In this document: piece by piece, positions 46,059 to 55,829 of the stretch | How positions within the stretch are numbered: the first letter of the stretch is position 1 | How the letters are laid out: the number at the start of each line of letters is the position of its first letter | Assembly (NCBI GenBank): GCA_019308985.1 | Contig: JAFDHB010000002.1 | Span: 15,838 to 79,837 of the forward strand | Length of the DNA stretch: 64,000 nucleotides | Source of the DNA: Deltaproteobacteria bacterium | GTDB lineage: Bacteria > Desulfobacterota > DSM-4660 > Desulfatiglandales > HGW-15 | Direction: 5' to 3' | The notes under the pieces: model-generated | Database searches by the model: none | What the model saw: the letters and a program-made list of their open reading frames with translations, nothing else | Told to the model about the DNA's origin: nothing | Program-made: the position numbers and the translations under genes

Positions 46059-47027
46059 TCAGCCGGCCAATTTTTCCTTCAAGGCCTCCACCACCTTGAA
46101 CAAGTCATCCACCACTCCGTACTGGGCGACCCTGAATATGGGCGCTTTCTTGTCCTTGTTCACCGCAATGACGGTGCCCGACCCGCTGATCCCTGCTATG
46201 TGTTGAAAGGCACCGCTTATTCCCAGTGCAAGATATACCTTGGGCTTGACCGTTTTCCCCGAGGTGCCCACCTGGTGGTATTTGGGGAGCCAGCCCTTGT
46301 CGACCACGGGCCTTGAGCATGACAGAACGCCTCCGAGCCCTTCTGCGAGTTCCTTGACGACCGCTACCTTTTCCTCTTCTCCTACACCTCTGCCGATGGA
46401 GACCAACAACTCTGCCTGGGAGATATCCACCTCCCCGGCACCTGCCTCCTCAAATGCCAGGAACTGTTTCCTTGCCGGAGGCAAAGTTCCGGGGGCATCT
46501 TTCTTGAGGATTTCCCCGGAGCGCCTCTCCGCCATATCCTCTGGGAACGCGCCGGCCCTGATGGTGAAAATGTAACTCTCCGAGTCTCTCATAGCTACCC
46601 TCGAGAACAACTTGCCGCTGTAAATCTGTCGAATGGCCTTGGGCCCACCATCCTCGATCAAGATATCCACGCAATCCGTGGCAATGGGGATACCCTTCTT
46701 TACGGCAAGCGCCGGGGCCAGCTCCATCCCCCAGGGCGTGTGCCCGATGAGGGTCAGATAGGGATGGTGTTCGTCCATGAGCTCTGAAAGGACCTCCTTG
46801 TAAATGTCTGCGTTGAAATGCTTCAGTTCCTCGCCTCCGACAGAAATAACCTTATCCGCCCTTTCGGATATCTCTCCTAGTGTGGAATCGTCTTGGGTCC
46901 CGATGATTATGGCGATCAAGCCGTGGCCCAGGTCCCTGCCCAACTGGTCGGCCTTCCAGAGCATCTGATAGCTTATTTCCCTTATCTCTCCTTCTCTGTG
47001 TTCTATAAGTACGAGTATATCTCCCAT
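46059..47027 (-). CDS. etfA: electron transfer flavoprotein alpha subunit
   Basis: A 322-residue FAD-binding ETF subunit. The C-terminal FAD domain has SIGRGVGEEEKVAVVKELAE (about 209-228), SRPVVDKGWLPKYHQVGTSG with KTVKPKVYLALGISGAFQH, and VAQYGVVDDLF. No extra ferredoxin domain is present. It starts directly after the etfB stop. It accepts electrons from the dehydrogenase next door. Confidence 0.95.
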   Translation of the reverse strand: MGDILVLIEHREGEIREISYQMLWKADQLGRDLGHGLIAIIIGTQDDSTLGEISERADKVISVGGEELKHFNADIYKEVLSELMDEHHPYLTLIGHTPWGMELAPALAVKKGIPIATDCVDILIEDGGPKAIRQIYSGKLFSRVAMRDSESYIFTIRAGAFPEDMAERRSGEILKKDAPGTLPPARKQFLAFEEAGAGEVDISQAELLVSIGRGVGEEEKVAVVKELAEGLGGVLSCSRPVVDKGWLPKYHQVGTSGKTVKPKVYLALGISGAFQHIAGISGSGTVIAVNKDKKAPIFRVAQYGVVDDLFKVVEALKEKLAG

Positions 47028-47810
47028 TTATATGTTCACCCCCTTTTCCTTCATGATCCGGATGATTTCCTCTGCAACGGTTGAAGGGTCTCCTTCCAGG
47101 ATCTGTGCACCCTCTGTCTCAGGCGGTGGGAATATCTCTTCCAGGATTGTGCGCGGTACAAGATCTTCCTCCTGGATACCAAGTTCTCCCACGGGCACGA
47201 CATTCAATTCCTTTTTCGCCGCCTTTCTTATGCCCATGATTGAGACATACCTCGGTTCATTGATCCCCGTCTGTATGGTAAGGAGGGCCGGCAGTTCAAT
47301 CTTCGAGATCTCATCTGTGCCCCCTTCCAGCTCGCTCCGCGCCCTGATCTCGTTCCCGTCCGTCTCCACGCCGATTACGACAGCTCCCTGGACAATGCCC
47401 AGGTGTTCTGCCAACATGGATCCCACTGCACCTTCGTTATTGTCATCCGCCTGGACCCCTGTCAGGATGAGGTCATAGTCCATATCCCTCATCACCTGAG
47501 CAAGAATCCTTGATATTACGAAGGCATCATCAAGGGGGACTTCCCCTGGATCAATCCTGAGGGCCCTGTCGGCCCCCATGGCCAAGCACCTCCTCAGGAC
47601 TTCCTCGTCATCCTCGGGTCCCACGGTGATTGCAGTCACGCTGCCCCCTGTTCTCTCCTTTATCCTGATGGCCTCTTCGACCGCGTAGTTGTCCCACTCG
47701 TTGATAACATAAGTCAGCATGTCCCTTCGGATATCCTTCCCGGAAGAGTCAATTTCCAGGTCGACCTCCTGGGTGAATGGGACCCTTTTCACGCAAACGA
47801 TGATGTTCAT
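47028..47810 (-). CDS. etfB: electron transfer flavoprotein beta subunit
   Basis: A 260-residue AMP/FAD-binding ETF subunit. MNIIVCVKRVPFTQEV opens it; NEWDNYAVEEAIRIKE (about 36-51), GVQADDNNEGAVGSMLAEHL (about 118-137) and LPALLTIQTGINEPRYVS follow. AGGAGGAGG lies before the ATG. It is the first gene of etfB-etfA-acyl-CoA dehydrogenase. Whether this ETF is of the bifurcating kind cannot be decided from these motifs alone. Confidence 0.95.
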   Translation of the reverse strand: MNIIVCVKRVPFTQEVDLEIDSSGKDIRRDMLTYVINEWDNYAVEEAIRIKERTGGSVTAITVGPEDDEEVLRRCLAMGADRALRIDPGEVPLDDAFVISRILAQVMRDMDYDLILTGVQADDNNEGAVGSMLAEHLGIVQGAVVIGVETDGNEIRARSELEGGTDEISKIELPALLTIQTGINEPRYVSIMGIRKAAKKELNVVPVGELGIQEEDLVPRTILEEIFPPPETEGAQILEGDPSTVAEEIIRIMKEKGVNI

Positions 47811-48123
47811 ACCTCCAACCTCCTCCTCGTCTTTCTATAGTCCCGCATGGTCCTTGCCGAATCATGAAATTCGGACACTCAATCTGCCGGCTTTCCCTTG
47901 CCTTTCTTCTCCTGGACTCACAGGGCCTTATTGATAGAAAGTCTCGATCCGCTCATGAATGAGTCATCATTCATTTTCGTAGCACACAAAGAACCTCTAA
48001 GTCAAACCTTTACCGATCTTTCCTGCCCCGAAGGGAAAGAACCTGCTCAAAACTAACTTTCTGTTAGCATCTAATATTTACAATAACATAGCACCATTTC
48101 TCAAAGCATCTGACATTATTTGC

Positions 48124-48152
48124 TTGCATTTCAAATTCTTTGTTATTATAAT
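48124..48152 (+). promoter_or_regulatory. strong sigma70-type promoter for the DUF898-TPR gene
   Basis: TTGCAT (48124-48129), 17-base spacer, perfect TATAAT (48147-48152). Transcription from here would give a leader of about 240 bases before the start codon at 48402. Confidence 0.65.
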
Positions 48153-48164
48153 TTGTTTTAATTA

Positions 48165-48177
48165 GCCTAAATTAGGC
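48165..48177. promoter_or_regulatory. 13-bp palindrome just downstream of the promoter
   Basis: GCCTAA-A-TTAGGC, a perfect 6-1-6 inverted repeat, starts 12 bases after the -10 box, where a repressor would block elongation or initiation. No regulator gene lies adjacent. Confidence 0.4.
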
Positions 48178-48264
48178 ATCCTTATATGCTGTTTTGTATC
48201 CTATTTTCGATGCATTATACATCATTTGCACCCTGTTGGATCCGTAATATGGGAGCCCCACCCT

Positions 48265-48323
48265 TCCTGCCCCTGTATCCAGTCGTGAAAGCCGGTAATC
48301 AGACGAGGCACAAAGGGGCAGGA
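48265..48323 (+). promoter_or_regulatory. folded leader of the DUF898-TPR mRNA
   Basis: TCCTGCCCCT (48265-48274) pairs perfectly with AGGGGCAGGA (48314-48323). Nearby AGGCAC and GTGCCT, and GGGC-AGGA-GCCC, offer competing stems. It matches no riboswitch class I know, but alternative pairings ahead of the ribosome-binding site (GAGGAGGT, 48389-48396) are what a cis-regulatory RNA would show. Confidence 0.4.
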
Positions 48324-48401
48324 GCCCATCATGACTCTCGTGCCTACTTCTCACCCCGAGGGAGATCATGGGCAAGAAATTGTGTGACGAGGAGGTAGAT
48401 C

Positions 48402-49844
48402 ATGCCAGAAGGTAACTGTCGTTTCCATGGTTCCGGAGGCCAATACTTTGGAGCCGTATTCATCCATCTGTTTCTCTTAAGCTTCATAACCTTTGGGATA
48501 TATTCGCCGTGGGCCCTGGTGAGACTTTACAAGCTTAAGGCGAACCACACGGTAATGAATGGAAAGAGGGTCAATTTCAATGGCTCGGGCGGCGACCTCT
48601 TCATGCTAGGGCTTATCCGGGTGATTATCACCTTTGTTACCTTTGGACTGTATTTCCCCTGGGCCTTTTGCGCCATATACCGGTGGCGTGCAAAAAACAC
48701 CCTTGTCGACGGTAAGCCCAGCACCTTCACTGGGACGGGTGGTGACTTGTTTCTTTTTTACCTGATCCACATGGTGATACTGCCTTTGATCACCCTCGGG
48801 ATCTATTCCTTTTGGGGTCTTTACAGGTTCTATGCCTGGAAAGAGGAACACATGATGTATGGTGGGGAGAGGACATCCTTTGGAGCGGGTTTTGGCGGGT
48901 TTCTCAAGGTCTCGATCCTCAGCTATCTGTTAAACACCCTCAGCTTTAACATCCTGACACCATGGACCATGTGTATGCTGTTCAAATGGCAGATCAACGG
49001 CCTGGCCGTAGGCGATGAGAGAGAAGTGGAACATTTCCCCCCCGTCAAGACCAACCTATTCGTAGTGCTCATCCTGATTATCCTCGGCCTGGCCCTACTT
49101 GGCTTTGTGGGAATGTTTATCAAGAACCAGGTTCTCATGATGTGGCAACTCCAATCCCAGCTGGCCGCCATTCAGATGAAGGCCCCCGGTCAACCGAGAT
49201 CATACAGGGTCCCAGGGGTTCAACCGCCACCAAGCGCAAAGGCCCCTACGATCAGGCCTGGGACAAGATCCCGGATAGGACCACCGGTCACCGCTACCCA
49301 GCCCTCCCGGATTTCCAAGGGCACCCTGGGATCTGGAATGGACATAGATTCAGAAATGAAAAAGGTCAACACCCTGATCCGTCTAAATGATAGGAACGAA
49401 GAGGCATTTTTCAACAGGGCCTGGCTGTACGCCGAGACAGGTCAGCTTGCCGAAGCAGTTAGAGACTATTCCAGGGTAATTCAGCTCAACAGTAAGGCCG
49501 TCCACGCCTATTACAACAGGGGCCTTGTGTATGTGAGGATGAAGAGGTTAGAAGAGGCGATAAGAGATTTCTCTCAGACACTGAAACTGGACCCCGGGTA
49601 TGCCGAAGCCCTTTGCAATCGAGGAAATGCCCACTTCGAACTGGGCAGACTTGACCTTGCCATCCGGGACCACAACCGGGCGTTGCAGTTAACCCCCAAT
49701 GATGCGGATGTCTATTACAACAGGGCATACGCGTATCTGGCAAAGGGAGATTCACCCCACGCCATGGAGGATATTAGAAGGGCTGCCAGTCTCGGCCATA
49801 AGGAAGCCGCAGACTATCTCAGGAGATCCATTCAAAAACCTTGA
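48402..49844 (+). CDS. DUF898 (YjgN-like) membrane domain fused to TPR
   Basis: A 480-residue protein. Residues about 1-215 are three clear tandem modules and a fourth degenerate one, each beginning FxGxGGxxF and containing an FITFGIYSPW-like helix end, a Tyr/Trp/Arg-rich helix and a GK/GER turn: the YjgN/DUF898 family. A further membrane segment follows (about 222-245), then a Pro-rich linker (about 255-300) and four to five TPR units (about 310-475, AxxxYNRGLVYxRMKRLEEA pattern). Neither part has a known reaction. The DUF898 modules probably make a membrane pore or scaffold, with the TPRs as a docking arm. GAGGAGGT precedes the ATG. Confidence 0.8.
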   Translation: MPEGNCRFHGSGGQYFGAVFIHLFLLSFITFGIYSPWALVRLYKLKANHTVMNGKRVNFNGSGGDLFMLGLIRVIITFVTFGLYFPWAFCAIYRWRAKNTLVDGKPSTFTGTGGDLFLFYLIHMVILPLITLGIYSFWGLYRFYAWKEEHMMYGGERTSFGAGFGGFLKVSILSYLLNTLSFNILTPWTMCMLFKWQINGLAVGDEREVEHFPPVKTNLFVVLILIILGLALLGFVGMFIKNQVLMMWQLQSQLAAIQMKAPGQPRSYRVPGVQPPPSAKAPTIRPGTRSRIGPPVTATQPSRISKGTLGSGMDIDSEMKKVNTLIRLNDRNEEAFFNRAWLYAETGQLAEAVRDYSRVIQLNSKAVHAYYNRGLVYVRMKRLEEAIRDFSQTLKLDPGYAEALCNRGNAHFELGRLDLAIRDHNRALQLTPNDADVYYNRAYAYLAKGDSPHAMEDIRRAASLGHKEAADYLRRSIQKP

Positions 49845-49850
49845 GGGTCA

Positions 49851-51275
49851 TCATTTTCCCGGGAAGTCTTCCATGGCTTTCCTGATACGGTTTTTTAGGA
49901 GCAGGTCATCTCGGGCCAGTTTTTCGGCCCTCTTTAGGTGGAACAAGGCCTTCTCTTTGTCATTCCTGTTCCTGAAATAGATCCCGAAGTAGTAATGGGC
50001 CTGTGCCAGCTTGTTTTGGCGCCCGTAAGAAATGCCTAGGCTGTAAAAGATCTCTTCTTGGTCATGCCCCATTGAAGATAACCTTTTCAGCAGATTGATG
50101 GCCCTGTCATGTTGTTCAAGGTTTTGGTAGGATTTGGCCAGAAGGAACATCGCCCTTGTATCGCTCCTGTCTATCTCCATTGCCTTCAGGAACAGAGGAA
50201 CAGCTTGCTCATCCTTTCCTAGGAGTTGATATACTTCGCCCAGATAGACAAGTATATTCTTCGAATCCGGTTCACCCCTCAATGCCTCTTTCAAGTGCTT
50301 TATGGCAAGGTCATGTTCATTCTTCCTCTTGTACACCAGTCCGAGCCCCAGATGGGCAAGGGTGGAAGCCGGGTTTCTCTCAAGTTCCTCCCTGAAGCGT
50401 GCTTCAGCGTCTCTTGGGTCAGAGTATTTCGCCCTCAAAACAGTCTTGAAGTGGGGGAAGTATTTCCTGTAAACAAAGACCTCTCTTGCAGGCTGCTTGG
50501 GCCTGGGGCCGCTCTTGATCATTATCTCTATGTTCGCTATCCTTTCAGGCCCCAGAGGATGGGTGAGAAGATAAGGGGGAATGGAATCAGGATCCAGCAT
50601 CCGCGCATTTTGAATCTTTTTCAGAGTGGGGATCATCCCCCCTGGATCAAAACCCGCCTCCCTCACATACCTTGCCCCCAGTTGATCTGCCTGCCGTTCA
50701 TCTTCCCTGCTATAAGCCAGTCGGGCTTGTACCCCGGCGGCCATGGACCCGCTCATCAAAGCGGCGCCCCCCTCCCCGCCCAGCAGTATACCGGCCACAA
50801 TTCCGGCTATCGTGGCAACATTTATCATCCGGTTCTCTTCAAGCCTTTTTTGCAGGTGCCTGGCTGATATGTGCGCCATTTCGTGGCTGATTACAGCAGC
50901 AAGCTCATCAACGCTCCCCATGATGTCTATAAGGCCTGTGAAAAAGAAGATATGCCCCCCCGGCCCTGCGAAGGCATTTAAGCTCCTGTCATTGATGACA
51001 TAGAAGTTGAAGGGAAAATATCGCGTGTCCAGGAAGCTTACCAGGTATTGTCCAAGGCCGTTGATGTATTCATTCACGAATTTATCGTCTACTATCTCAA
51101 AGTTCTTCCGGACTTCCTTGACGAACTGCTCACCAAGGATCCTCTCATCCTCGATGGAAAGCGGGTAGGCACTAGGAAGCTGAAGGGTTGTTAAAAGCAC
51201 GAGAAAAACCAGGGTATTGACAAAAAAGAGCCGAGAGACCTTGGTCTTTCCCTTAATCTTCTTCATCCACATCAA
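49851..51275 (-). CDS. M48 metalloprotease with TPR (BepA-like)
   Basis: A 474-residue exported zinc protease/chaperone. An N-terminal hydrophobic signal (about 15-37) is followed by the M48 domain with HEMAHISARH (zinc His, catalytic Glu, about 130) and the third-ligand segment SREDERQADQLGARYV (about 186); TPR units fill about 290-460. BepA degrades or rescues outer-membrane proteins during assembly. The stop lies 6 bases from the convergent DUF898-TPR stop. It is the last gene of the rplU-to-M48 minus-strand cluster and overlaps rsfS by 23 bases. Confidence 0.88.
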   Translation of the reverse strand: MMWMKKIKGKTKVSRLFFVNTLVFLVLLTTLQLPSAYPLSIEDERILGEQFVKEVRKNFEIVDDKFVNEYINGLGQYLVSFLDTRYFPFNFYVINDRSLNAFAGPGGHIFFFTGLIDIMGSVDELAAVISHEMAHISARHLQKRLEENRMINVATIAGIVAGILLGGEGGAALMSGSMAAGVQARLAYSREDERQADQLGARYVREAGFDPGGMIPTLKKIQNARMLDPDSIPPYLLTHPLGPERIANIEIMIKSGPRPKQPAREVFVYRKYFPHFKTVLRAKYSDPRDAEARFREELERNPASTLAHLGLGLVYKRKNEHDLAIKHLKEALRGEPDSKNILVYLGEVYQLLGKDEQAVPLFLKAMEIDRSDTRAMFLLAKSYQNLEQHDRAINLLKRLSSMGHDQEEIFYSLGISYGRQNKLAQAHYYFGIYFRNRNDKEKALFHLKRAEKLARDDLLLKNRIRKAMEDFPGK

Positions 51276-51603
51276 TCCTAGAGGCCTCTATCCAGAAGCC
51301 CTCCAAGTCATAGTAGGCCCTCACAGGCTCGTAGAAGACATGAATGACCACGTCACCGTAATCCATGAGAACCCAATTACCTTCCTGCTCTCCCTCGACA
51401 CCATATGCCCTGAACCCTTCTTCTCGCATCCTCGTGCTCAGGTGGCGGCTTATGGCCTGGACCTGGGTCGTGGAGCTCCCGCTTGCGATCAGGAAGTAGT
51501 CCGTGATGGAAGTCAGCTTACCGACCTCGATCAGAACCGGATCGATGGCCTTTCGTTCCTTGACTATCCTCAAGCACAAGAGTGCCTTGTTAAGAGTCTC
51601 CAT
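51253..51603 (-). CDS. rsfS: ribosomal silencing factor RsfS
   Basis: A 116-residue protein that binds L14 and blocks subunit joining in starvation. The family stretch LTSITDYFLIASGSSTTQVQ (about 29-48), GNWVLMDYGDVVIHVF and REEGFRAYGVEGE are present. It follows nadD with a 14-base overlap, the usual pairing. Confidence 0.94.
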   Translation of the reverse strand: METLNKALLCLRIVKERKAIDPVLIEVGKLTSITDYFLIASGSSTTQVQAISRHLSTRMREEGFRAYGVEGEQEGNWVLMDYGDVVIHVFYEPVRAYYDLEGFWIEASRIDVDEED

Positions 51604-52285
51604 GATCTCTAAACAATCCTTTTTGGATAATGTATTTCCTTACTTTTTCTGGGACCAAAAAGCGAATGGACTTGTTCCTTGAGACTCTTTTCCTGATTTC
51701 CGTGCTGGATATGTCGATCAGTGTCGCCCTTTTGTAGATCACCCTGTTACCGGAAGAAACTATGAAGGTGGTTTTCTCACCCCCCGGCCTGAAATCCATA
51801 CCCAGTGTAGAAAGATAGGCCCCTATTTCCTCCGAGTGAAATCCGGGCCTGCTTATGACCAGGAAGTTGGCATAGTGGAAGAGATTCCCATACTCCTTCC
51901 AGGTGCCGATTTCCAGAAAAGCATCCATTCCCAGTATAAAGTACAAATCCAGGTGCTCTCCGTAGAGCCTGTGGAACTCCCGCAAAGTATCAATGGAGTA
52001 TGAGAGGCCCTGCCTCCGACCTTCCAAGTCCAAGGCCTCGAGGAGGGGTGACTCCTCGGCGGCAATCCGCGTCATCTCCAAACGATGATGGAAGGGAGTG
52101 ATCGGCTTTCCCTCCTTGTGCGGCGGCACGGCCGCGGGGATGAGATATACCTTCTGGAGTTCAAAGTCTTCTCCGACCTCTTCTGCAACACGGAGATGGC
52201 CGAGGTGGATCGGGTCAAAGGTTCCCCCGAGTATTCCCAGTTTCAGTGTGTTCTCCCTGCCCAACTGCCCTTTCTCGATCTCCAA
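51590..52285 (-). CDS. nadD: nicotinate-nucleotide adenylyltransferase
   Basis: A 231-residue enzyme making NaAD from NaMN and ATP in NAD synthesis. GILGGTFDPIHLGHLRVAEE (about 17-36) carries the HxGH nucleotidyltransferase motif; ILGMDAFLEIGTWKEY and DISSTEIRKRV (about 199-209) complete the family set. The first about 14 residues are non-conserved, so a slightly later start is possible. Confidence 0.94.
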   Translation of the reverse strand: MEIEKGQLGRENTLKLGILGGTFDPIHLGHLRVAEEVGEDFELQKVYLIPAAVPPHKEGKPITPFHHRLEMTRIAAEESPLLEALDLEGRRQGLSYSIDTLREFHRLYGEHLDLYFILGMDAFLEIGTWKEYGNLFHYANFLVISRPGFHSEEIGAYLSTLGMDFRPGGEKTTFIVSSGNRVIYKRATLIDISSTEIRKRVSRNKSIRFLVPEKVRKYIIQKGLFRDHGDS

Positions 52286-52370
52286 AATGTATCCTGTTTC
52301 TGGTTGCGGTTCGACCGCCTTGTTGACATAGCATACACCCCCTTTGAAGGGGTCGGGAGGTCACGCGGTC

Positions 52371-53627
52371 TCAAGTTCTCACCTGGCCGTTCCCATAGAC
52401 TATGAACTTGGTGGCAGTAAGCTCTTCTAGGCCCATGGGCCCGAAGGCATGAAGCTTGGATGTGCTTATCCCTATCTCCGCGCCGAGCCCGAGCTGATTT
52501 CCGTCGTTGAACCTCGTAGAGGCGTTTACCAGGACCACGGATGAGTCCACCTCTTCCAGGAACCGTTGAGCCCGTTGATAGTCTTTGGTAATGATGGCCT
52601 CCGTGTGGTCAGAGCCGTATTTCTCTATGTGGTCGAGGGCCTCGTCCATGTCCGAGGTGATCTTGACCGCCAGTATGAGGTCCAGGTATTCCTCCGCCCA
52701 GTCCGCCTCTTCCGCCCTTCTTGCCGAAGGGATCATCTGGACGGTCCTTTCACAACCCCGTATTTCGACGCCCGCGTCCTGGAGCCTTTCGACCATGGGA
52801 GGCAAGAAATCACCGGCGATCTTCTCATGTACGAGCATGGTCTCCATGGCATTGCACACGCCCGGCCTTTGCGCCTTGGCATTGAAACAGATCTCGGAAG
52901 CCACTTCAAGGTCTGCAAACTCATCCACATAGACGTGACATACGCCCTTGTAATGTTTTAGCACGGGGATGCGCGAGTTTTCACTCACATAACGAATAAG
53001 TTCTTCACCTCCCCTCGGGATGATGACATCGACATAGTCTTCGAGGCCCAGCAGCACTCCCACGGCCTCCCTGTCCGTCGTGGGGACAACCTGGATCGAT
53101 TTCTCCGGCAATCCTGCTTCTTCCAGGGCCTCTGCCATGATCCCTGCCAGGGCCAGGTTTGAGTTTATTGCCTCTGAACCTCCCTTGAGAATGACCGCGT
53201 TCCCCGATTTCAGGCACAGGCTGGCGGCATCAACGGTCACGTTGGGTCTTGACTCATAGATGAAACCGATCACACCCAGGGGAATTCGAACCCTGCCCAC
53301 GAGGAGCCCGTTTGGTCTTTTCCACATACGAATCACTTCACCCACGGGGTCGGGTAACGCGGCTATTTCCCTTAGACCATCGGACATGGACCTCAAGGTC
53401 TCTCCATCAAGTCTTAATCTATCCAAGAAGGCGGACGTCACCCCCCTCTCCTGGGCAATGGATAAATCCTTGGCGTTTTCTTCCCGGATCTGATCTTGCT
53501 TTTCCAGAATTTTCCCGGCCATGAGCTCCAGGGCCCTGTCTTTCCTGTCCCTCCCTATCTTCCGCAGAACCCTCGATGCGTGCCTTGCTCCCTGGGCCAT
53601 CTCTCTTATCAGGCCGTCAACTGACAT
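52371..53627 (-). CDS. proA: gamma-glutamyl phosphate reductase
   Basis: A 418-residue aldehyde-dehydrogenase-fold enzyme for the second step of proline synthesis. Motifs: [20 protein letters not shown] (about 117-136), [20 protein letters not shown] (about 207-226), the catalytic Cys in [13 protein letters not shown] (about 253-265), and [15 protein letters not shown]. Its start overlaps the proB end by 19 bases. Confidence 0.96.
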   Translation of the reverse strand: MSVDGLIREMAQGARHASRVLRKIGRDRKDRALELMAGKILEKQDQIREENAKDLSIAQERGVTSAFLDRLRLDGETLRSMSDGLREIAALPDPVGEVIRMWKRPNGLLVGRVRIPLGVIGFIYESRPNVTVDAASLCLKSGNAVILKGGSEAINSNLALAGIMAEALEEAGLPEKSIQVVPTTDREAVGVLLGLEDYVDVIIPRGGEELIRYVSENSRIPVLKHYKGVCHVYVDEFADLEVASEICFNAKAQRPGVCNAMETMLVHEKIAGDFLPPMVERLQDAGVEIRGCERTVQMIPSARRAEEADWAEEYLDLILAVKITSDMDEALDHIEKYGSDHTEAIITKDYQRAQRFLEEVDSSVVLVNASTRFNDGNQLGLGAEIGISTSKLHAFGPMGLEELTATKFIVYGNGQVRT

Positions 53628-54775
53628 AATTCTTCTCCTCCCGGCAGTTCTTCAATTACAACAAGGTTATCCCTATGGATAACTTCGTCGTCCTGTTTGA
53701 AGCCCAGCTTGGATTGGATCTCAGAACTCTTGCACCCCATAATCTTCTCTATGTCACGTGATTGGTAATTGACTATGCCTATGGCCAGCTTCCTGTCTTC
53801 TTTGTCCAGGAGCACGACCGAATCTCCCACACCGAATCTCCCTCGCACCTCCTTTATTCCTGAAGGCAACAGGCTCTTTCCTCCCCTCAGGATCGCCTTT
53901 GCGGCTCCATCGTCAATAACAATAGAGCCCTTTAGTGACCTTGTAAAGGCAATCCATTGCTTGCGGTTGCAAAGGGGAACCTCCCGGGGCACAAACAGGG
54001 TCCCCTCTTCTTCGCCCCGGAATATCTTCATCAGGATGTTCTTCTTGAGCCCGTTGGCTATTATCACGGGCACGCCTCCGAGAGTAACCTTCTGGGCCGC
54101 CTTTATCTTGCTGGCCATTCCCCCTGTGCCCAGAAAACCCGGTATGGAGTTCCCGTACCTGAGCACTTCCCTGTCCACCCTTTCCACCACTCTTATGATG
54201 CGTGCGTCCCTGTGGATGCGTGGATCCTTGTCAAACAGACCGTCTATGTCAGTCAGGTTTATCAGCAACAGGGACTCGGTCAAACTTGTGACCATGGCGC
54301 TGAGATTATCGTTGTCACCGAACTTGATTTCCTCCACCACTACCGTGTCGTTTTCGTTGATGATCGGGATCACATCCCACGAAAGCAGCGTGAATATGGT
54401 ATTCCTGGCATTGAGATACCTCCCCCTGTGGTTGAGATCATCCCTGGTAATCAGTATTTGGGCGACTTTTTGACCGTGGCGGGCGAAGGCCCTCTCGTAG
54501 GCCATCATGAGGCTGCTTTGGCCTATGGCCGCAATAGCCTGTTGCTTAGAAATGGATTTCGGCCTCTCCCCTATTCCGAGCTTCCTAAGGCCGGAGGCGA
54601 TCGCCCCGGAAGAGACGATGATGATTTCCCTTCCGTCCTTTTTCAACTCGCATACATCCCTAGCCAAGTTATTGATAATCCTAGCGTTTAGTCCATTCTT
54701 CCCCGTAAGGACGCCACTGCCGACCTTGATGACTGCTCTTTTTACAGGTCTTAGAAGGTCTGTCCTTGTAAGCAT
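53609..54775 (-). CDS. proB: glutamate 5-kinase
   Basis: A 388-residue enzyme for the first step of proline synthesis and the point of proline feedback. N-terminal amino-acid-kinase domain: [11 protein letters not shown] (about 13-23), [51 protein letters not shown]-terminal PUA domain covers about 285-375. The start overlaps the obgE end by 25 bases. Confidence 0.96.
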   Translation of the reverse strand: MLTRTDLLRPVKRAVIKVGSGVLTGKNGLNARIINNLARDVCELKKDGREIIIVSSGAIASGLRKLGIGERPKSISKQQAIAAIGQSSLMMAYERAFARHGQKVAQILITRDDLNHRGRYLNARNTIFTLLSWDVIPIINENDTVVVEEIKFGDNDNLSAMVTSLTESLLLINLTDIDGLFDKDPRIHRDARIIRVVERVDREVLRYGNSIPGFLGTGGMASKIKAAQKVTLGGVPVIIANGLKKNILMKIFRGEEEGTLFVPREVPLCNRKQWIAFTRSLKGSIVIDDGAAKAILRGGKSLLPSGIKEVRGRFGVGDSVVLLDKEDRKLAIGIVNYQSRDIEKIMGCKSSEIQSKLGFKQDDEVIHRDNLVVIEELPGGEELCQLTA

Positions 54776-55791
54776 TCCCTTCTTTCTTCCCTCCCGGAGA
54801 AGTGATCCTTCAAAATTTCTCTGAGGCCCTCAAGCCCTTCGCCCGTTAGTGCAGATATTGGATATGCCCTTAACCCAATTTCTCTCAATGCCTCTGAGAG
54901 TCTGTCCAGATCCCTGTGATCCTTCCCGAGCAGATCTATCTTATTGAGCAGGACTATTTGCTCCTTCTCGGCCAAGGATCGATCATATGTTTCAAGCTCC
55001 CTTGTCACAATCCGGAAATCCTCGACCATATGCCCCTCGGGCCTGTATGTTACGTCCAGAATGTGTAGCAAAAGCTTGGTCCTTTCGATATGCTTCAAGA
55101 AACCGTTACCCAAGCCCCGGCCGGCACTGGCTCCGTCGATCAATCCAGGGATATCGGCCATTATGAGGGACGTTCCGTCTTCGAAACGAATGATTCCGAG
55201 GTTGGGATTCAAGGTGGTAAAGGGGTATTTGTCGATCTTGGGACGCGCATTTGTAAGGCGGGATATCAAGGTGGACTTACCCGTGTTCGGCAAACCAACG
55301 ATACCTATGTCTGCAAGAAGTCTCAGGGAAAGTCTTAATCTTTTCTCAGTCCCCGGTAACCCGGGTTGGGCGAACCGCGGCGCCCTGTTGGTGGATGTTA
55401 CAAAGTGTCGATTTCCTTTTCCCCCCTTTCCGCCTTCCAGGATCAGGATCTCTTGGCCATCCTTGAGAAGGTCGCCCAGCTCCTCTCCGGATCCGTCATC
55501 GTACACGGTCGTCCCGACAGGGACCTCAATGATTACGTCCTCACCGTTTTTTCCTGTGCGGTTTTGCCGTCTTCCGGGTCTCCCATTCTCTGCACTGAAG
55601 AACCTCCGGGAAAGGAAATAAGAAAGGCTGGTTTTCCCTGTCGTGGCCCTTATGATAACGTTTCCGCCCTTCCCCCCGTCTCCACCGTCAGGGCCTCCTT
55701 TGGGAAGGTGCCTTTTTCTTAGAAAGCTTACACAGCCCCGCCCCCCGTCACCGGACCTTGCAATTATGACGGCCTCGTCAACAGGTCTCAT
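54751..55791 (-). CDS. obgE: Obg-family GTPase
   Basis: A 346-residue ribosome-associated GTPase linked to 50S assembly and stress. The Gly-rich Obg fold covers about 1-158 (GGRGCVSFLRKRHLPKGGPD, then GGDGGKGG). The GTPase domain has G1 GLPNTGKSTL (about 167), G3 DIPGLI and G4 LLNKIDLL. No C-terminal OCT domain. Order rplU-rpmA-obgE is near-universal in bacteria. Confidence 0.96.
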   Translation of the reverse strand: MRPVDEAVIIARSGDGGRGCVSFLRKRHLPKGGPDGGDGGKGGNVIIRATTGKTSLSYFLSRRFFSAENGRPGRRQNRTGKNGEDVIIEVPVGTTVYDDGSGEELGDLLKDGQEILILEGGKGGKGNRHFVTSTNRAPRFAQPGLPGTEKRLRLSLRLLADIGIVGLPNTGKSTLISRLTNARPKIDKYPFTTLNPNLGIIRFEDGTSLIMADIPGLIDGASAGRGLGNGFLKHIERTKLLLHILDVTYRPEGHMVEDFRIVTRELETYDRSLAEKEQIVLLNKIDLLGKDHRDLDRLSEALREIGLRAYPISALTGEGLEGLREILKDHFSGREERRECLQGQTF

Positions 55792-55829
55792 CTTCCCCCG
55801 CGGGAGCCGGGAAACGCCCGCTTAAACTA

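Larger units (their letters stand above)
47811..48401. other. divergent intergenic region, AT-rich then structured
   Basis: Between the divergent etfB and DUF898-TPR genes. The central stretch (about 48060-48200) is strongly AT-rich and holds a promoter and a palindrome; the last 150 bases before DUF898-TPR are GC-richer and can fold. Short frames here have no recognisable product. Confidence 0.6.

Noticed and set aside
48172..48398. Short frames on both strands in the DUF898-TPR leader
   Set aside because: No domains and weak starts; better explained as structured leader. A 15-codon frame at 48367 could be a leader peptide but has no support beyond its ATG.
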